Shown here piece after piece: positions 46,723 through 55,706 of a stretch of 64,000 nucleotides of DNA (the first letter of the stretch is position 1; the number at the start of each line of letters is the position of its first letter). The position numbers and the translations under genes were made by a program. Under the pieces are notes generated by a model, which was not told where the DNA came from, did no database searches, and saw only the letters and a program-made list of their open reading frames with translations. Source of the stretch: Niabella beijingensis (GTDB lineage Bacteria > Bacteroidota > Bacteroidia > Chitinophagales > Chitinophagaceae); NCBI RefSeq assembly GCF_020034665.1, contig NZ_JAIQDI010000002.1, positions 1,860,001 through 1,924,000 of the forward strand. The letters run 5' to 3'.

Positions 46723-46752
46723 CAAATATAAAAAAAAATGTCATTTTCACAA
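46723..46752 (-). promoter_or_regulatory. Promoter of the HTCS gene (-7 and -33 boxes)
   Basis: The minus strand has TATATTTG (46723-46730), an exact TAnnTTTG match, and a TTG at 46750-46752 with a 19-base spacer, the usual layout for the primary sigma factor. Unlike the promoters of operons A and B, both boxes are present, so this promoter should not need an activator. Confidence 0.6.
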
Positions 46753-47255
46753 TAATAAACCGGCTACCCCATAAATAGAGTATTTTCCGTTCCTAATGGT
46801 TTTCGGACTGCATATGACGGACATTCATACAAACACTTTATTCAAACAGAGCAGAAAGGGATGAGGCGTTGAAGTGGCAGCAAAAAGCCGTAGTTGCCGC
46901 TCCGGGTAATATGGATTTGAAAATCACCTGCGAAAATGCAAAAAGGAGCACCACCCGGGCCTGCAAAACCATCGTCCCCTGCAAGCATAAAAAAATCGCC
47001 GCAGGCACACTGATGCTATTCGTGTTTTATTTGGCATCTTACCAGCGGCAGTTTTTAGCAACCCAAGTCGAAGTTTAACTTAACTGCCGGGAGCCATTGC
47101 CGGTAAACACCTATTCTAACCGGTAACTGGCCCGGCATAAATGGCCTTTTACCGATTATAGCTTCGCTTTCGGCGGTAATCGCACTTTCTTTGAAATAGT
47201 AGCGATGCCGTCTTATCCATATCACCAGCAATAAGATAAAACCACAAATACCTCT
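46753..47255. other. Intergenic region between HTCS and peptidase genes
   Basis: No convincing gene is seen. A 69-codon frame at 46869-47078 has odd composition and no family resemblance. Two weak LacI-like cores occur on the way to the peptidase gene (around 47119 and 47150), both with several mismatches to the operators of the xylan locus. Confidence 0.4.
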
Positions 47256-48404
47256 ATGAGAAAAAAATATATATTCCCTTTATTTTTCCTTTTGTTGGCA
47301 TGTAATCATAAATCCAAAGAGCCCGCTCAGCCAAAGCTGCCGGAAAGCCAATACATTTTCACTCCTGTAAAGGAAATGCCGGCCTTACCGGTGACCGAAC
47401 AGGGGGCTTCGGGTACCTGCTGGAGCTTTTCAACCGCCTCCTTCCTGGAGTCCGAGATCATGCGTCTGAAAGGAGAACAGATCAAACTATCCGAAATGTA
47501 TTTTGTCCGGAGTGCTTATCTTTTAAAAGCTCAGAATTATATCCTGAGGCAAGGCACGGCCCGCTTTACCGAAGGGGGGCTCAATCATGATCCCATCATC
47601 AGCGCTTCCTTTTATGGCCTCCTGCCCGAATCGGCCTACACCGGACTGATCAACGGCCAAACCCAACACAACCATTTCAAGTTATTTAAGGAGTTGGAAG
47701 ACTCGGTAAAAAGATATGCAAATCCGGCCGGTAACCCGGGAGTAGCCTGGAAGCAAAGCGTCCCCCAGGTACTGGATAAATACCTCGGGCCGGTTCCGGC
47801 CCGGTTTGACTATAATGGCAACACCTATACATCACAAAGCTTCCTGGCCTATACAAAACTGAATCCCGATGATTACATTACCATTACTTCTTTTTCCCAT
47901 GTTCCTTTTTACAAGCCCTTTGTATTAAGTATACCGGCCAACTGGGCGAACCAGGAGCTCCTGAATCTTCCGCTTGATGAGTTTATTGACAATATTAACC
48001 ATGCAATCACTTCCGGTTATTCTGTAGCCCTCGATGTAGATGGCACAGAGCCCACCTTTTCAGCTGAGCAGGGAGTAGTTTCACTGCCTGCAGATACCGC
48101 CGACAACCGGCGCATACTAACAGAATTCCGGCCGGAAAAGCAGGTAACACAACAGCTGCGCCAGGACGCTTTTGAAAATTTCCAAACCACCGATGACCAT
48201 CTGATGCACATCACAGGGCTTGTAAAAGATCAACAGGACCATCTTTATTATAAATGCAAAAATTCCTGGGGCTCCCAATCCGGCCGAAAGGGATATATGT
48301 ACCTTAGCATTCCTTATATGCAAATGAAAGCCATTTCTGTCCTGCTGCATAAAGAGGGCTTAGCCGATTCTACCGCTGACAGACTTTCCCGGTATTTAAG
48401 ATAA
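47256..48404 (+). CDS. C1-family (papain-like) cysteine peptidase lipoprotein
   Basis: 382 residues with a lipobox (LLLAC, Cys16). The catalytic Cys55 lies in GASGTCWSFS, the His in DHLMHITG and the Asn in CKNSWGSQSG, so the triad is complete. The order and the spacing to the His resemble the bleomycin hydrolase/aminopeptidase C branch (C1B), but the protein is shorter than the roughly 450 residues usual there and is exported. It stands alone with its own long upstream region. Confidence 0.87.
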   Translation: MRKKYIFPLFFLLLACNHKSKEPAQPKLPESQYIFTPVKEMPALPVTEQGASGTCWSFSTASFLESEIMRLKGEQIKLSEMYFVRSAYLLKAQNYILRQGTARFTEGGLNHDPIISASFYGLLPESAYTGLINGQTQHNHFKLFKELEDSVKRYANPAGNPGVAWKQSVPQVLDKYLGPVPARFDYNGNTYTSQSFLAYTKLNPDDYITITSFSHVPFYKPFVLSIPANWANQELLNLPLDEFIDNINHAITSGYSVALDVDGTEPTFSAEQGVVSLPADTADNRRILTEFRPEKQVTQQLRQDAFENFQTTDDHLMHITGLVKDQQDHLYYKCKNSWGSQSGRKGYMYLSIPYMQMKAISVLLHKEGLADSTADRLSRYLR

Positions 48405-48569
48405 TTTTAGAACTCCCTCCTCCTGACGATAAAAGACATCCGTTATTTTTTTCCAGGTGCCGTTGTGCATCAACGCCAATTATATCCTCCAACACAAGGC
48501 ATTTACAACAGAGTCTCTGTATATGATAATTAATTGCTTTTAAAGAATAGAGTCTCACCGGCCGCCGGT

Positions 48570-50081
48570 TTAAGGTACTGCTACGGGCCGGTTTGTTTTT
48601 TTATCCACCGGCATGGGAGCGTTCCAGTCCTTCAGCCGCCGGCCCAGCAGGGACTGCAGCTCCCTGGTTGTAGCCGGCTGCTGTGCAGCAAGATCGTTTG
48701 TTTCTCCAATATCCTCTTTCAGATTATACAGCTCCGCCTTGCCGGTACGCAGGCTGTATACCAGCTTCCAGTCGCCTTTTCTTACCGCGCTGAAATAGTT
48801 GATGCCCGGGCCTCCGGCATTCTGCCATTTGTTGGGGTAATGCCACACCAGGTCGCGCGTGGCATCTTTTAATGCCGGGTTCTTTAACAACGGTACAAAA
48901 CTCCTGCCATCCAGTTGTTGTATCAATTTATAATTCTTTATACCCGCCAGTTCCAGTATAGTAGGAAAGAAATCTTCGATGATTACATATTGTTCAGCGA
49001 TGGTGCCGGGTTTTACCACACCGGGATATTTTACGATCATCGGCTCGCGGATACCGCCTTCGTACACAGAACCCTTACCGGCCCGCAGCGGCAGGTTCTG
49101 GGTATGCGCTTTGCCGCCTCTTGCGCCAGCCAGACTCAGCCCGCCGTTATCACTCATAAAAATGATCACCGTATTCCCGTCCACTCCTTTGTGTTTCAGG
49201 TAGTCCATAATATCGCCCAGACTTTTGTCCATCCCTTCCACCAGGGTGGCATAGGCGGCTTCTGTACTATCGATCCCGGCATCGAGGTACTTCTTTATAA
49301 AACGCGGATCGGCCATAATGGGCGTGTGCACGGCGTAGTGCGCCATGTTCAGATAAAAAGGCTGCTTCCGTTCTATGGGCGTTTCCAGTGCTTTCAATGC
49401 TTCCAGCGTAAGCGCCTCGGTTAAAAAAGTATCCGTTCCAAAATACTGTTCCAGGTCAGGTACGGCCTGTGCCTTCGGTTGCTGCCTGGGAAAATTGCCA
49501 TAGTTCTCACTGGCCCAATAGCTTTGCGGGTGACCGGCGGCATGTCCTGCTATGTTCACCATAAAGCCCATATTGTACGGGCTGGCACCTGGTGTACCCA
49601 CCGAGCCCCAGTGTGCTTTGCCCACATGAATGGTATAATAGCCCGCCTCTTTTAACAGGCCGGGGAAAGGTGTGGCATAGGCCGTCCGTTCAATACCCGG
49701 TACGGGGCTTAGCCCGTTGATGTTCCAGTCTGCCGGTGCAAACTGATCATCGGGGGCATCGGTATTGTTGTTCTTTGCGGGTGATGTCCAGTTGGTGATC
49801 CGCAGGTGTGCCGGGTTCATTCCGGTAAGCATTGCCGTGCGCGAAGGCGTACATACCGGTGCTGCATAGGCATTGGTGAATTGCATCCCTTCCGCCGCCA
49901 GCCGTTCCATATTGGGCGTATGGTACCGTTTGTTCAGTGGCGTTCTTTCTTTCCAGAAGGGTAAGGAACAATCCTGCCATCCCATATCATCCACCAGGAA
50001 TACGATAATATTGGGGCGTTGCTGCGCGGATGCAGACAACGAAAAAACGAAAAATAATAAAAGGAAGCATCGTTGTTTCAT
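48570..50081 (-). CDS. Secreted sulfatase (arylsulfatase type)
   Basis: 503 residues with a signal peptide (..LSASAQ). The sulfatase signature CTPSRTAMLTG has Cys77, the residue converted to formylglycine, and the metal-binding pair Asp31-Asp32 in FLVDDMGW. Later SDNGGLSLAGARGG and the C-terminal WKLVYSLRTGKAELYNL are typical of S1 sulfatases. It needs a maturase (anSME type), not seen in the window. No glycan-degrading partner is adjacent, so the substrate is unknown. It converges with the peptidase gene. Confidence 0.92.
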   Translation of the reverse strand: MKQRCFLLLFFVFSLSASAQQRPNIIVFLVDDMGWQDCSLPFWKERTPLNKRYHTPNMERLAAEGMQFTNAYAAPVCTPSRTAMLTGMNPAHLRITNWTSPAKNNNTDAPDDQFAPADWNINGLSPVPGIERTAYATPFPGLLKEAGYYTIHVGKAHWGSVGTPGASPYNMGFMVNIAGHAAGHPQSYWASENYGNFPRQQPKAQAVPDLEQYFGTDTFLTEALTLEALKALETPIERKQPFYLNMAHYAVHTPIMADPRFIKKYLDAGIDSTEAAYATLVEGMDKSLGDIMDYLKHKGVDGNTVIIFMSDNGGLSLAGARGGKAHTQNLPLRAGKGSVYEGGIREPMIVKYPGVVKPGTIAEQYVIIEDFFPTILELAGIKNYKLIQQLDGRSFVPLLKNPALKDATRDLVWHYPNKWQNAGGPGINYFSAVRKGDWKLVYSLRTGKAELYNLKEDIGETNDLAAQQPATTRELQSLLGRRLKDWNAPMPVDKKTNRPVAVP

Positions 50082-50336
50082 GTGTATGTATTACTGTTTT
50101 AAAAGCAGGATAAAAATAATTCAATTCACAGTAACCACCCGTTTTAAAAACAAACAGCGGTATTTATTTCAGGGTGCTTTATTATTCCCCCGGAAAATAC
50201 CGCTCCTCCGCAAAGGTACCAGTGCCCATTTGCAGAAAATTATTTTAAACTATCTTTATATAATCTCTAAAAAACAGCGTTGGCAAGACCTTTGTAATGC
50301 GGGCCTTCATTTTATCGAACCATCTTATAAATTTAT

Positions 50337-50888
50337 ATGAGCAAACAGGTACTTTTCATACAGGGTGGCGGTGACGACGGTTTTACTGCCGATGCACCAT
50401 TGGCCGCCTCATTACAGGAAGCGCTGGGCGCCGCTTACCAGGTACATTATCCCCAGGTGCAGGCCGATGAAATCATTATGGAAGTAGCCCGCCAATGGCT
50501 TCACCATATCGACAAACAGATCGCTGCTGCCAGCGACGGGCTTATTCTAACGGGCCATTCCCTAGGGGGCTCCATGCTGCTAAAATACCTCTCAGAGAAC
50601 ACCGTCAGAATAACCATTGCCGGAGTGTTCCTCGTCGCGCCCCCCTACTGGAACGGCGATCAGGATTGGGTGCAGCCGTTAAAGCTGCAGGAAGGTTTTC
50701 CAGCGCAACTGCCGAAAGACATCCCGCTTTTTTTCTATCAATGCAGGGATGACGAAGTGGTGCCGTTCGACCACTTCACACGTTACCGGCAACAGCTGCC
50801 CCGGTCCGTTTTTCGTGAATTGCCCAGCGGTGGCCATCAGTTCAATGATGACCTGTCCATAGTAGCAACCGATATCGAGAGCCTGTAG
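50337..50888 (+). CDS. Alpha/beta hydrolase of the RBBP9/YdeN type
   Basis: 183 residues, the short single-domain form. The nucleophile Ser lies in LTGHSLGGSM, the acid in CRDDEVVPFDHF and the His in PSGGHQFND. There is no signal peptide, so it acts in the cytoplasm, probably as a serine hydrolase on small esters. Physiological substrate unknown. Confidence 0.82.
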   Translation: MSKQVLFIQGGGDDGFTADAPLAASLQEALGAAYQVHYPQVQADEIIMEVARQWLHHIDKQIAAASDGLILTGHSLGGSMLLKYLSENTVRITIAGVFLVAPPYWNGDQDWVQPLKLQEGFPAQLPKDIPLFFYQCRDDEVVPFDHFTRYRQQLPRSVFRELPSGGHQFNDDLSIVATDIESL

Positions 50889-51112
50889 TTTGATTTTGAT
50901 AAAACATCCAGTAAGGGGCGGGTATTGACCGGTTTCTTTCCCCTCAGCTATTAATGGGACTGATGGAATCCTGAGCCCGCCGGTAGATGCTAACACCTGT
51001 TTGGTTCTGCAAGCTTATCTCCTGTCATTTTGGATACAACCAAACTCAATCCGGCTTCGTGCCGGGGGTATTGTCTGATCGATTTTTGCAGTATCAATTT
51101 AAAACACAAAAA

Positions 51113-51916
51113 ATGCAACAGACAATTTTTATTACAGGAGCCTCCTCGGGCCTGGGAAAAGCTACCGCAAAACTGTTTCAAAGCCGGGGCTGGAAGGTGA
51201 TCGCCACGATGCGCAACCCTGAAAAAGCTGCCGAACTATCCACCCTGGAGCATGTTACCCTCCTGCCGCTGGATGTAACCAATGTATCACAGATCCAATC
51301 CACCGTAAACGCAGCCACGGCTCAGGGGGTGGATGTGGTATTCAACAACGCAGGCTATGGATTGATTGGCCCGCTGGAAGCACTCAGCGATGAGCAGATC
51401 GTGCGGCAACTGACCACCAACCTGCTGGGTGTGATCCGTGTAACACAGGCTTTTATCCCCTATTTCAGGGAAAAGAAAAAGGGCCTCTTTATCTCCACTA
51501 CCTCTATCGGTGGGCTTATCGCCTTTCCGTTCGGGTCTACGTACCATGCCACCAAATGGGCTTTGGAAGGCTGGAGCGAGAGCATGGCGTTTGAACTGAA
51601 CAGCTTTGGTGTAAACATCAAGACCGTATCACCCGGCGGCATTGAAACGGATTTTGCAGGGCGCTCGCTGGATCTGACAAGCAGTGCAGCATACGACCCG
51701 ATGATACAGGCAATGATGAATGGCTTTGGTGCAATGATGCAAACGGCCTCCACTGCGAAACAAATTGCTGAAGTGGTATATGAGGCCGCCACGGATGGCA
51801 AAAATAAACTGCGTTATGTAGCCGGCGAAGACGCGAAAGCACTGTACGCCCAACGGCTGGAACAGGGCGATGAGACCTTCCGCGCCTGGCTGGGAAAACA
51901 ATTTTTGCATCATTAA
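51113..51916 (+). CDS. SDR-family oxidoreductase
   Basis: 267 residues: cofactor motif TGASSGLG at 7-14, NNAGYG near 80, catalytic Ser in ISTTSIGG and YHATKWALEG carrying the Tyr/Lys pair. The start is set at the ATG directly before the first strand; the longer frame upstream is not protein-like. Members of this NADP-preferring SDR group act on ketones or aldehydes of unknown nature. It is followed by an AraC-type regulator on the same strand, a common pairing. Confidence 0.87.
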   Translation: MQQTIFITGASSGLGKATAKLFQSRGWKVIATMRNPEKAAELSTLEHVTLLPLDVTNVSQIQSTVNAATAQGVDVVFNNAGYGLIGPLEALSDEQIVRQLTTNLLGVIRVTQAFIPYFREKKKGLFISTTSIGGLIAFPFGSTYHATKWALEGWSESMAFELNSFGVNIKTVSPGGIETDFAGRSLDLTSSAAYDPMIQAMMNGFGAMMQTASTAKQIAEVVYEAATDGKNKLRYVAGEDAKALYAQRLEQGDETFRAWLGKQFLHH

Positions 51917-51922
51917 TCTCCA

Positions 51923-51971
51923 CGGGGCCCGGATAATACCTTTTTGCACGGGCCCCGGATTTTGTATTTTT
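51923..51971 (+). terminator. Intrinsic terminator after the SDR gene
   Basis: CGGGGCCCG (51923-51931) and CGGGCCCCG (51949-51957) form a perfect 9-bp stem with a 17-base loop, followed by a T-rich tract (51960-51971). It begins seven bases after the SDR stop codon. The T-tract overlaps the likely promoter of the next gene. Confidence 0.7.
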
Positions 51972-51976
51972 ACAGT

Positions 51977-52885
51977 ATGGAAAAGAAACCGCCGCTGCGC
52001 ATTTCATCGATATCGGAATTGCATGCCCTGCTGCAATTGCCCAAACCGGTACATCCCCTGATCAGCCTGGCCGACAATTCAAAAATAAACACCAATATCG
52101 AGCGGCTGGATCGTCCTTTTTTTCTTAATTTCTATAAGATCTCCTATAAGTTTTCCACTACGGGCCGCATGGGCTATGGACAGGGGTATTATGATTTTAA
52201 TGAAGGCGGGATGCTGTTTACGGCGCCCAACCAGCTGATCGCTACGGATAATGGGGCAGAATATTATGGTTATACGCTGTTATTTCATCCGGACCTGATC
52301 CGTAATTATCCCCTCGGCAGAACGATAAAGAAATATGGTTTTTTCTCTTACGATACCAATGAGGCACTGCACCTGTCGGAAAAAGAAAAGAAAGTGATCC
52401 TGGGGTTATTTGAAAGCATAAACGATGAATTGAATACGTCCATTGATGAGATCAGCCAGGATGTACTGGTATCCTACCTGGAAGTATTGCTCAACTACAG
52501 CAACCGGTTTTACAAACGCCAGTTCATCACCCGAAAGGTGACGAATAATGACCTGCTGGCAAAAACAGAACAGGCATTGGAATCTTATTTTACGGATGAA
52601 AAATCATTGACCGGCGGGTTACCTTCTGTGGAATACCTGGCGGGCCAGGTAAATCTGTCGCCCCGCTATTTAAGTGATATGCTGCGGTCGCTCACGGGGC
52701 AAAACACCCAGCAGCTGATCCACGAAAAACTGATTGAAAAAGCAAAGGAAAAACTTTCCTCCACCAGCCTGTCTGTAAGTGAAATTGCTTATGAACTGGG
52801 CTTTGAACATCCGCAGTCCTTCAGTAAGTTGTTCAAAACCAAAACCAGCCAATCGCCGCTGGAGTTCCGGCATTCGTTTAATTAA
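51977..52885 (+). CDS. AraC-family transcriptional regulator
   Basis: 302 residues: an N-terminal cupin-like sensing domain (about 30-120) and a C-terminal double helix-turn-helix (about 205-300) with VEYLAGQVNLSPRYLSDML and SVSEIAYELGFEHPQSFSKLF. The ATG at 51977 is preferred because upstream sequence is terminator and promoter. A TTTG (51943) and TATTTTTA (51965-51972), 18 bases apart, resemble a promoter whose start would fall at or very near the ATG. It may regulate the upstream SDR gene. Confidence 0.9.
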   Translation: MEKKPPLRISSISELHALLQLPKPVHPLISLADNSKINTNIERLDRPFFLNFYKISYKFSTTGRMGYGQGYYDFNEGGMLFTAPNQLIATDNGAEYYGYTLLFHPDLIRNYPLGRTIKKYGFFSYDTNEALHLSEKEKKVILGLFESINDELNTSIDEISQDVLVSYLEVLLNYSNRFYKRQFITRKVTNNDLLAKTEQALESYFTDEKSLTGGLPSVEYLAGQVNLSPRYLSDMLRSLTGQNTQQLIHEKLIEKAKEKLSSTSLSVSEIAYELGFEHPQSFSKLFKTKTSQSPLEFRHSFN

Positions 52886-52981
52886 ATGTTAATTACGGGT
52901 AGGTGGCTGCGCCGCACGACCTGAAGCCTTTCCGTAATTTGCTGAGCGGAACAGAACGCAGCTCTCACCCGGCGGATTCCT

Positions 52982-53458
52982 TCAATTGCTTATTCTTTTT
53001 AGATAGTAATGTTTATTAAACCAATGCGGACCAAATAACAGGAATTTTCTGCGTTTGAAATAGCCCAATCGCCGTTTCATCCTTACCCCCTTCTCATTTA
53101 TAGAAAAAAGCCGGTGATGCCCAATTAAAAAGTAATGCGTTTTTTTGACAGTCCTGTTATCGGCTTTTGACTCCCCTGCACCGGTATTTTCCGGCAGCAG
53201 GTCCGAAGTAACCTGCGTGGGATGTAATATCACCTGCTTGTTCAGGATCCGGTAATAACCCGCGGCGGTATCATACTCAAGATCTCCCTGAAAGCTGTAA
53301 CCAAACGTGGAGTCTTTATTTAGCACAACCCGGGTCACAAAGAAACCACCAAAAGCAAAATTGGACTGATAAGTACCAGAAACATCCGACGTTGATCTAC
53401 ATGAACATAATGTGAGCGCTAAAGAGAAAAAAAATATCCGCTGAAGCAATTGTTGCAT
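52982..53458 (-). CDS. Hypothetical lipoprotein
   Basis: 158 residues. The N-terminus has a hydrophobic segment and a lipobox (LTLCSC), which sets the start at 53458; a longer frame upstream overlaps the next gene and is not signal-like. The rest is beta-rich, with SGTYQSNFAFGG and LNKDSTFGYSFQGDL, a pattern often seen in small Bacteroidota lipoproteins. C-terminus is basic. Function unknown. Confidence 0.65.
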   Translation of the reverse strand: MQQLLQRIFFFSLALTLCSCRSTSDVSGTYQSNFAFGGFFVTRVVLNKDSTFGYSFQGDLEYDTAAGYYRILNKQVILHPTQVTSDLLPENTGAGESKADNRTVKKTHYFLIGHHRLFSINEKGVRMKRRLGYFKRRKFLLFGPHWFNKHYYLKRISN

Positions 53459-53537
53459 AACTATACTTTTTACTAACAGATTACCGCCTTCCACTACCGG
53501 CAGTAATTTATGGAACCGTATCCCCGGACCAGTTCTG

Positions 53538-54041
53538 TTATTTTTTCCCCAGCCGGGAGGCGATCCATGTTTCCAGCTCATTCTTGTTATCCAGTGCTAC
53601 GAGCTTTTCAATGTCTTTGTCTTTCCTGATACCATTGCCTGCCTTGTATATCTTTATTACGCTTTTGATCCCTGCCAGGTTGCATTTTACCGCATCCTTC
53701 GAGTACGCGTTCTGTAAAGAATATTTGATCCAGCCTCCCAAAAAAATGGGTAATAACCCGGGGTTCTTTTTTGACATTGGAGCCACCTTACTGTCGACCT
53801 CAACAGTAACGGTGGGTGAATTTGTAAGCCAGCCAACCAATAACGCATTCATGTATTTTCTTTTGTCCGCGTCCTGATCCAGCGGGGTATTTTCCAGCCA
53901 GTCAATTACGTTAATCACTTCGGGTTCTCTTTTTATAAATTCTTCTTTGGTTGCCGGCAGGGGATTCAGCCAGTTCGTATCCTGTGGAAATGAGTTGATC
54001 ATCGATAAGCAGAAGATCAACAGAAAAAATAAGTGCTTCAT
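53538..54041 (-). CDS. Hypothetical secreted protein
   Basis: 167 residues with a signal peptide (..INSFPQ). The mature part is mostly helical: an acidic region (KEEFIKREPEVINVIDWLE) then a repeated hydrophobic pattern and a charged C-terminus. I do not recognise a family. It is followed by the lipoprotein gene 79 bases downstream and may be co-transcribed with it. Confidence 0.65.
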   Translation of the reverse strand: MKHLFFLLIFCLSMINSFPQDTNWLNPLPATKEEFIKREPEVINVIDWLENTPLDQDADKRKYMNALLVGWLTNSPTVTVEVDSKVAPMSKKNPGLLPIFLGGWIKYSLQNAYSKDAVKCNLAGIKSVIKIYKAGNGIRKDKDIEKLVALDNKNELETWIASRLGKK

Positions 54042-54129
54042 AATGGTGATTTTAAAATTTTACAGGTGTGAAATAGTGTTGCGACGAAAGCCGAAACGGA
54101 CAACCATGTTACGAACCGCTTTAATTTGT

Positions 54130-54600
54130 TTAGCCATTATCCTCTTTATACTGAATCACACGTTCAATATATTCAACTAGGTCTTTTTTCTCCGTTTCGT
54201 AAGTCAGGCTTCCTTCCGCTCCGATCAGATAAAAACGGGCAATTTGCAAAACCTGAAGACCTGCGTCAAAATGCAGATAGTTAATCTGACTGATAAAATG
54301 CTCCATATGATCCGCATACTGCCTGCCCCTCTCTATGGCGTCCGGATTTCCACTGAGCATTTTTTTTCGTTCTTCTGCCGGCAGATCCATCACCAGGAAA
54401 GCGGCATCCGCGGGAATATTTTCGATCAGTTTGCGATCGATTGTCCCCGTCCCTTCGCAATAGGCACAGGGCCCCGTTGTCCATTTTAACTCCTGCCGGA
54501 GCCGTTTGATGTCCTCCTCATCAACATGACCTTTGCCCAAACACCGGGGGCATTCCACAAGTTGCTGATTTGTGCCAAAAATTCGTTTAAAAAAGTTCAT
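54130..54600 (-). CDS. Small protein with DnaJ-like zinc-binding CxxCxGxG motifs
   Basis: 156 residues, no signal peptide. Near the N-terminus CPRCLGKG (about 18-25) and CAYCEGTG (about 46-53) form a pair of the CxxCxGxG kind found in the DnaJ zinc centre, likely binding one zinc ion. The remainder is helical (about 60-150) and unrecognised. No J domain is present, so it is not a DnaJ. Cellular role unknown. Confidence 0.7.
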   Translation of the reverse strand: MNFFKRIFGTNQQLVECPRCLGKGHVDEEDIKRLRQELKWTTGPCAYCEGTGTIDRKLIENIPADAAFLVMDLPAEERKKMLSGNPDAIERGRQYADHMEHFISQINYLHFDAGLQVLQIARFYLIGAEGSLTYETEKKDLVEYIERVIQYKEDNG

Positions 54601-55032
54601 AGCGATTGAAATCTACAGCTCTTCCTGTTTATATTGTTCCTGCCAAATACATGTAACAGGCACTGAGCTTCCGGCAGTCGTCTAAATGTGCCGACAAAGA
54701 ATACGCAGTCTCCGGTTGTTTCATTAGCAGTTACTTATTGTTTTATAATATAAATATAATAAAAATTCTCTTTATCAATCTCTATACCCGGTCTGCAGAG
54801 AACGTATCCGCTTAAAAGACTTCGCGTGAGGGATGCGGAGGGCGGCACGGTACGGGCCGGTGCGCAGCGCAGCACGGAAGCGATAGCGGACCCCGCAGCA
54901 GCCCGGCCCTGGCAGGGGTAGTTGTACTGTTTTACCGACCCTGCGGAACAACAGATTGCAGATGGTTAGAAGGCTTAACGACAATGTCCCCTGCCCGGGA
55001 CACGCCCAAAGGATCATCCGCTCCTCATCAGG
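54601..55032. ncRNA. Intergenic region with a GC-rich structured element
   Basis: From about 54826 to 54945 the sequence becomes GC-rich, in contrast to the AT-rich bases before it (54720-54780). Several pairings are visible: GGGCCGG (54854-54860) with CCGGCCC (54903-54909), and GCAGGG (54912-54917) with CCCTGC (54939-54944), extended by GTA/TAC. The stretch starting GAGGGATGCGGAGGGCGGC looks like intergenic elements I recall from other Bacteroidota genomes, but I cannot name a family. A structured RNA or a mobile intergenic repeat are the two options. No protein gene is called. Confidence 0.4.
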
Positions 55033-55347
55033 CTAGAGCTGGTCCAGTATAAAAAAAGTCTCAAACAATGCAGCTGCCTCCCGGAGCAACCGGTCCAGTT
55101 TATCCCGTTCCGATTGTGTAAGGCATAATGTGGTGTTCTCTTCCAGGGGGATGAAGATATTTTTTACATTGCCGGCAGTTTCAGGGCATAGCGCCCCGCT
55201 CCGCCCGATAGCAAGAACAAATTCCCGGAAATATTCCGGACGCATCCGGAGCAGCGTGGTGCCAAATGCCAGTTGAAAGGCATTGCAGTCCGGACAAAAG
55301 ACCACGTAACCATCGGCGTGCTGCACCAGTACCCGGAAATTGCACAT
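55033..55347 (-). CDS. Small conserved protein downstream of ferredoxin
   Basis: 104 residues. A CPDC pair (about 18-21) lies near the N-terminus, in the context VVFCPDCNAFQLAFG, and may bind zinc or iron. Similar short proteins of Bacteroidota (DUF6686-like, by memory) start with a comparable cysteine segment. It follows the ferredoxin gene by 14 bases and probably belongs to the same operon. Function unknown. Confidence 0.65.
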   Translation of the reverse strand: MCNFRVLVQHADGYVVFCPDCNAFQLAFGTTLLRMRPEYFREFVLAIGRSGALCPETAGNVKNIFIPLEENTTLCLTQSERDKLDRLLREAAALFETFFILDQL

Positions 55348-55361
55348 ATGTTATCGTTGCG

Positions 55362-55688
55362 TCATTCGTGTTCCTGTCCGCAGATACGGAATACGGCATT
55401 TTCTAGACTTTTATCGATGCGCAGCTGACAAGCCAGGCGGCTGTTGGCCGCAGCATCCGGAAGCGTATCCAGCATATCCAGTTCGGCATCGCTCAGAGCG
55501 GATAGCTGATCCTTTCCCTCCAACACCTGCACATGACAGGTAGCGCAGAGCGCCATGCCCCCGCAGGTGGCCAGGATATTGTATTCATAAGCCTTCATGG
55601 CCTCCATAAGACTCAGATTCATGTCGTCCGGCACTTCGATCTGTTGCCGCTGCCCGTTACGGTCTTCAATGGTGATTGAAACCAGCAT
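55362..55688 (-). CDS. [2Fe-2S] ferredoxin
   Basis: 108 residues of the adrenodoxin-type ferredoxins. The cluster ligands are C-x5-C-x2-C in TCGGMALCATCHV plus a fourth Cys in SRLACQLRI. It carries electrons from the ferredoxin reductase encoded 18 bases upstream to unknown partners, which may include oxygenases or desaturases. Confidence 0.92.
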   Translation of the reverse strand: MLVSITIEDRNGQRQQIEVPDDMNLSLMEAMKAYEYNILATCGGMALCATCHVQVLEGKDQLSALSDAELDMLDTLPDAAANSRLACQLRIDKSLENAVFRICGQEHE

Positions 55689-55706
55689 CGTATTTGTTTT
55701 GTAAAC

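Noticed and set aside
46869..47078. Small plus-strand gene of 69 codons
   Set aside because: Composition is not protein-like beyond one hydrophobic patch, no ribosome-binding context and no recognised family.
47119..47160. Further LacI-type operators before the peptidase gene
   Set aside because: Cores AACCGGTA and ACCGATT each have several mismatches to the five better sites.
48557..48569. ACCGGC/GCCGGT palindrome after the sulfatase gene as a terminator
   Set aside because: The loop would be one base and no U-tract follows.
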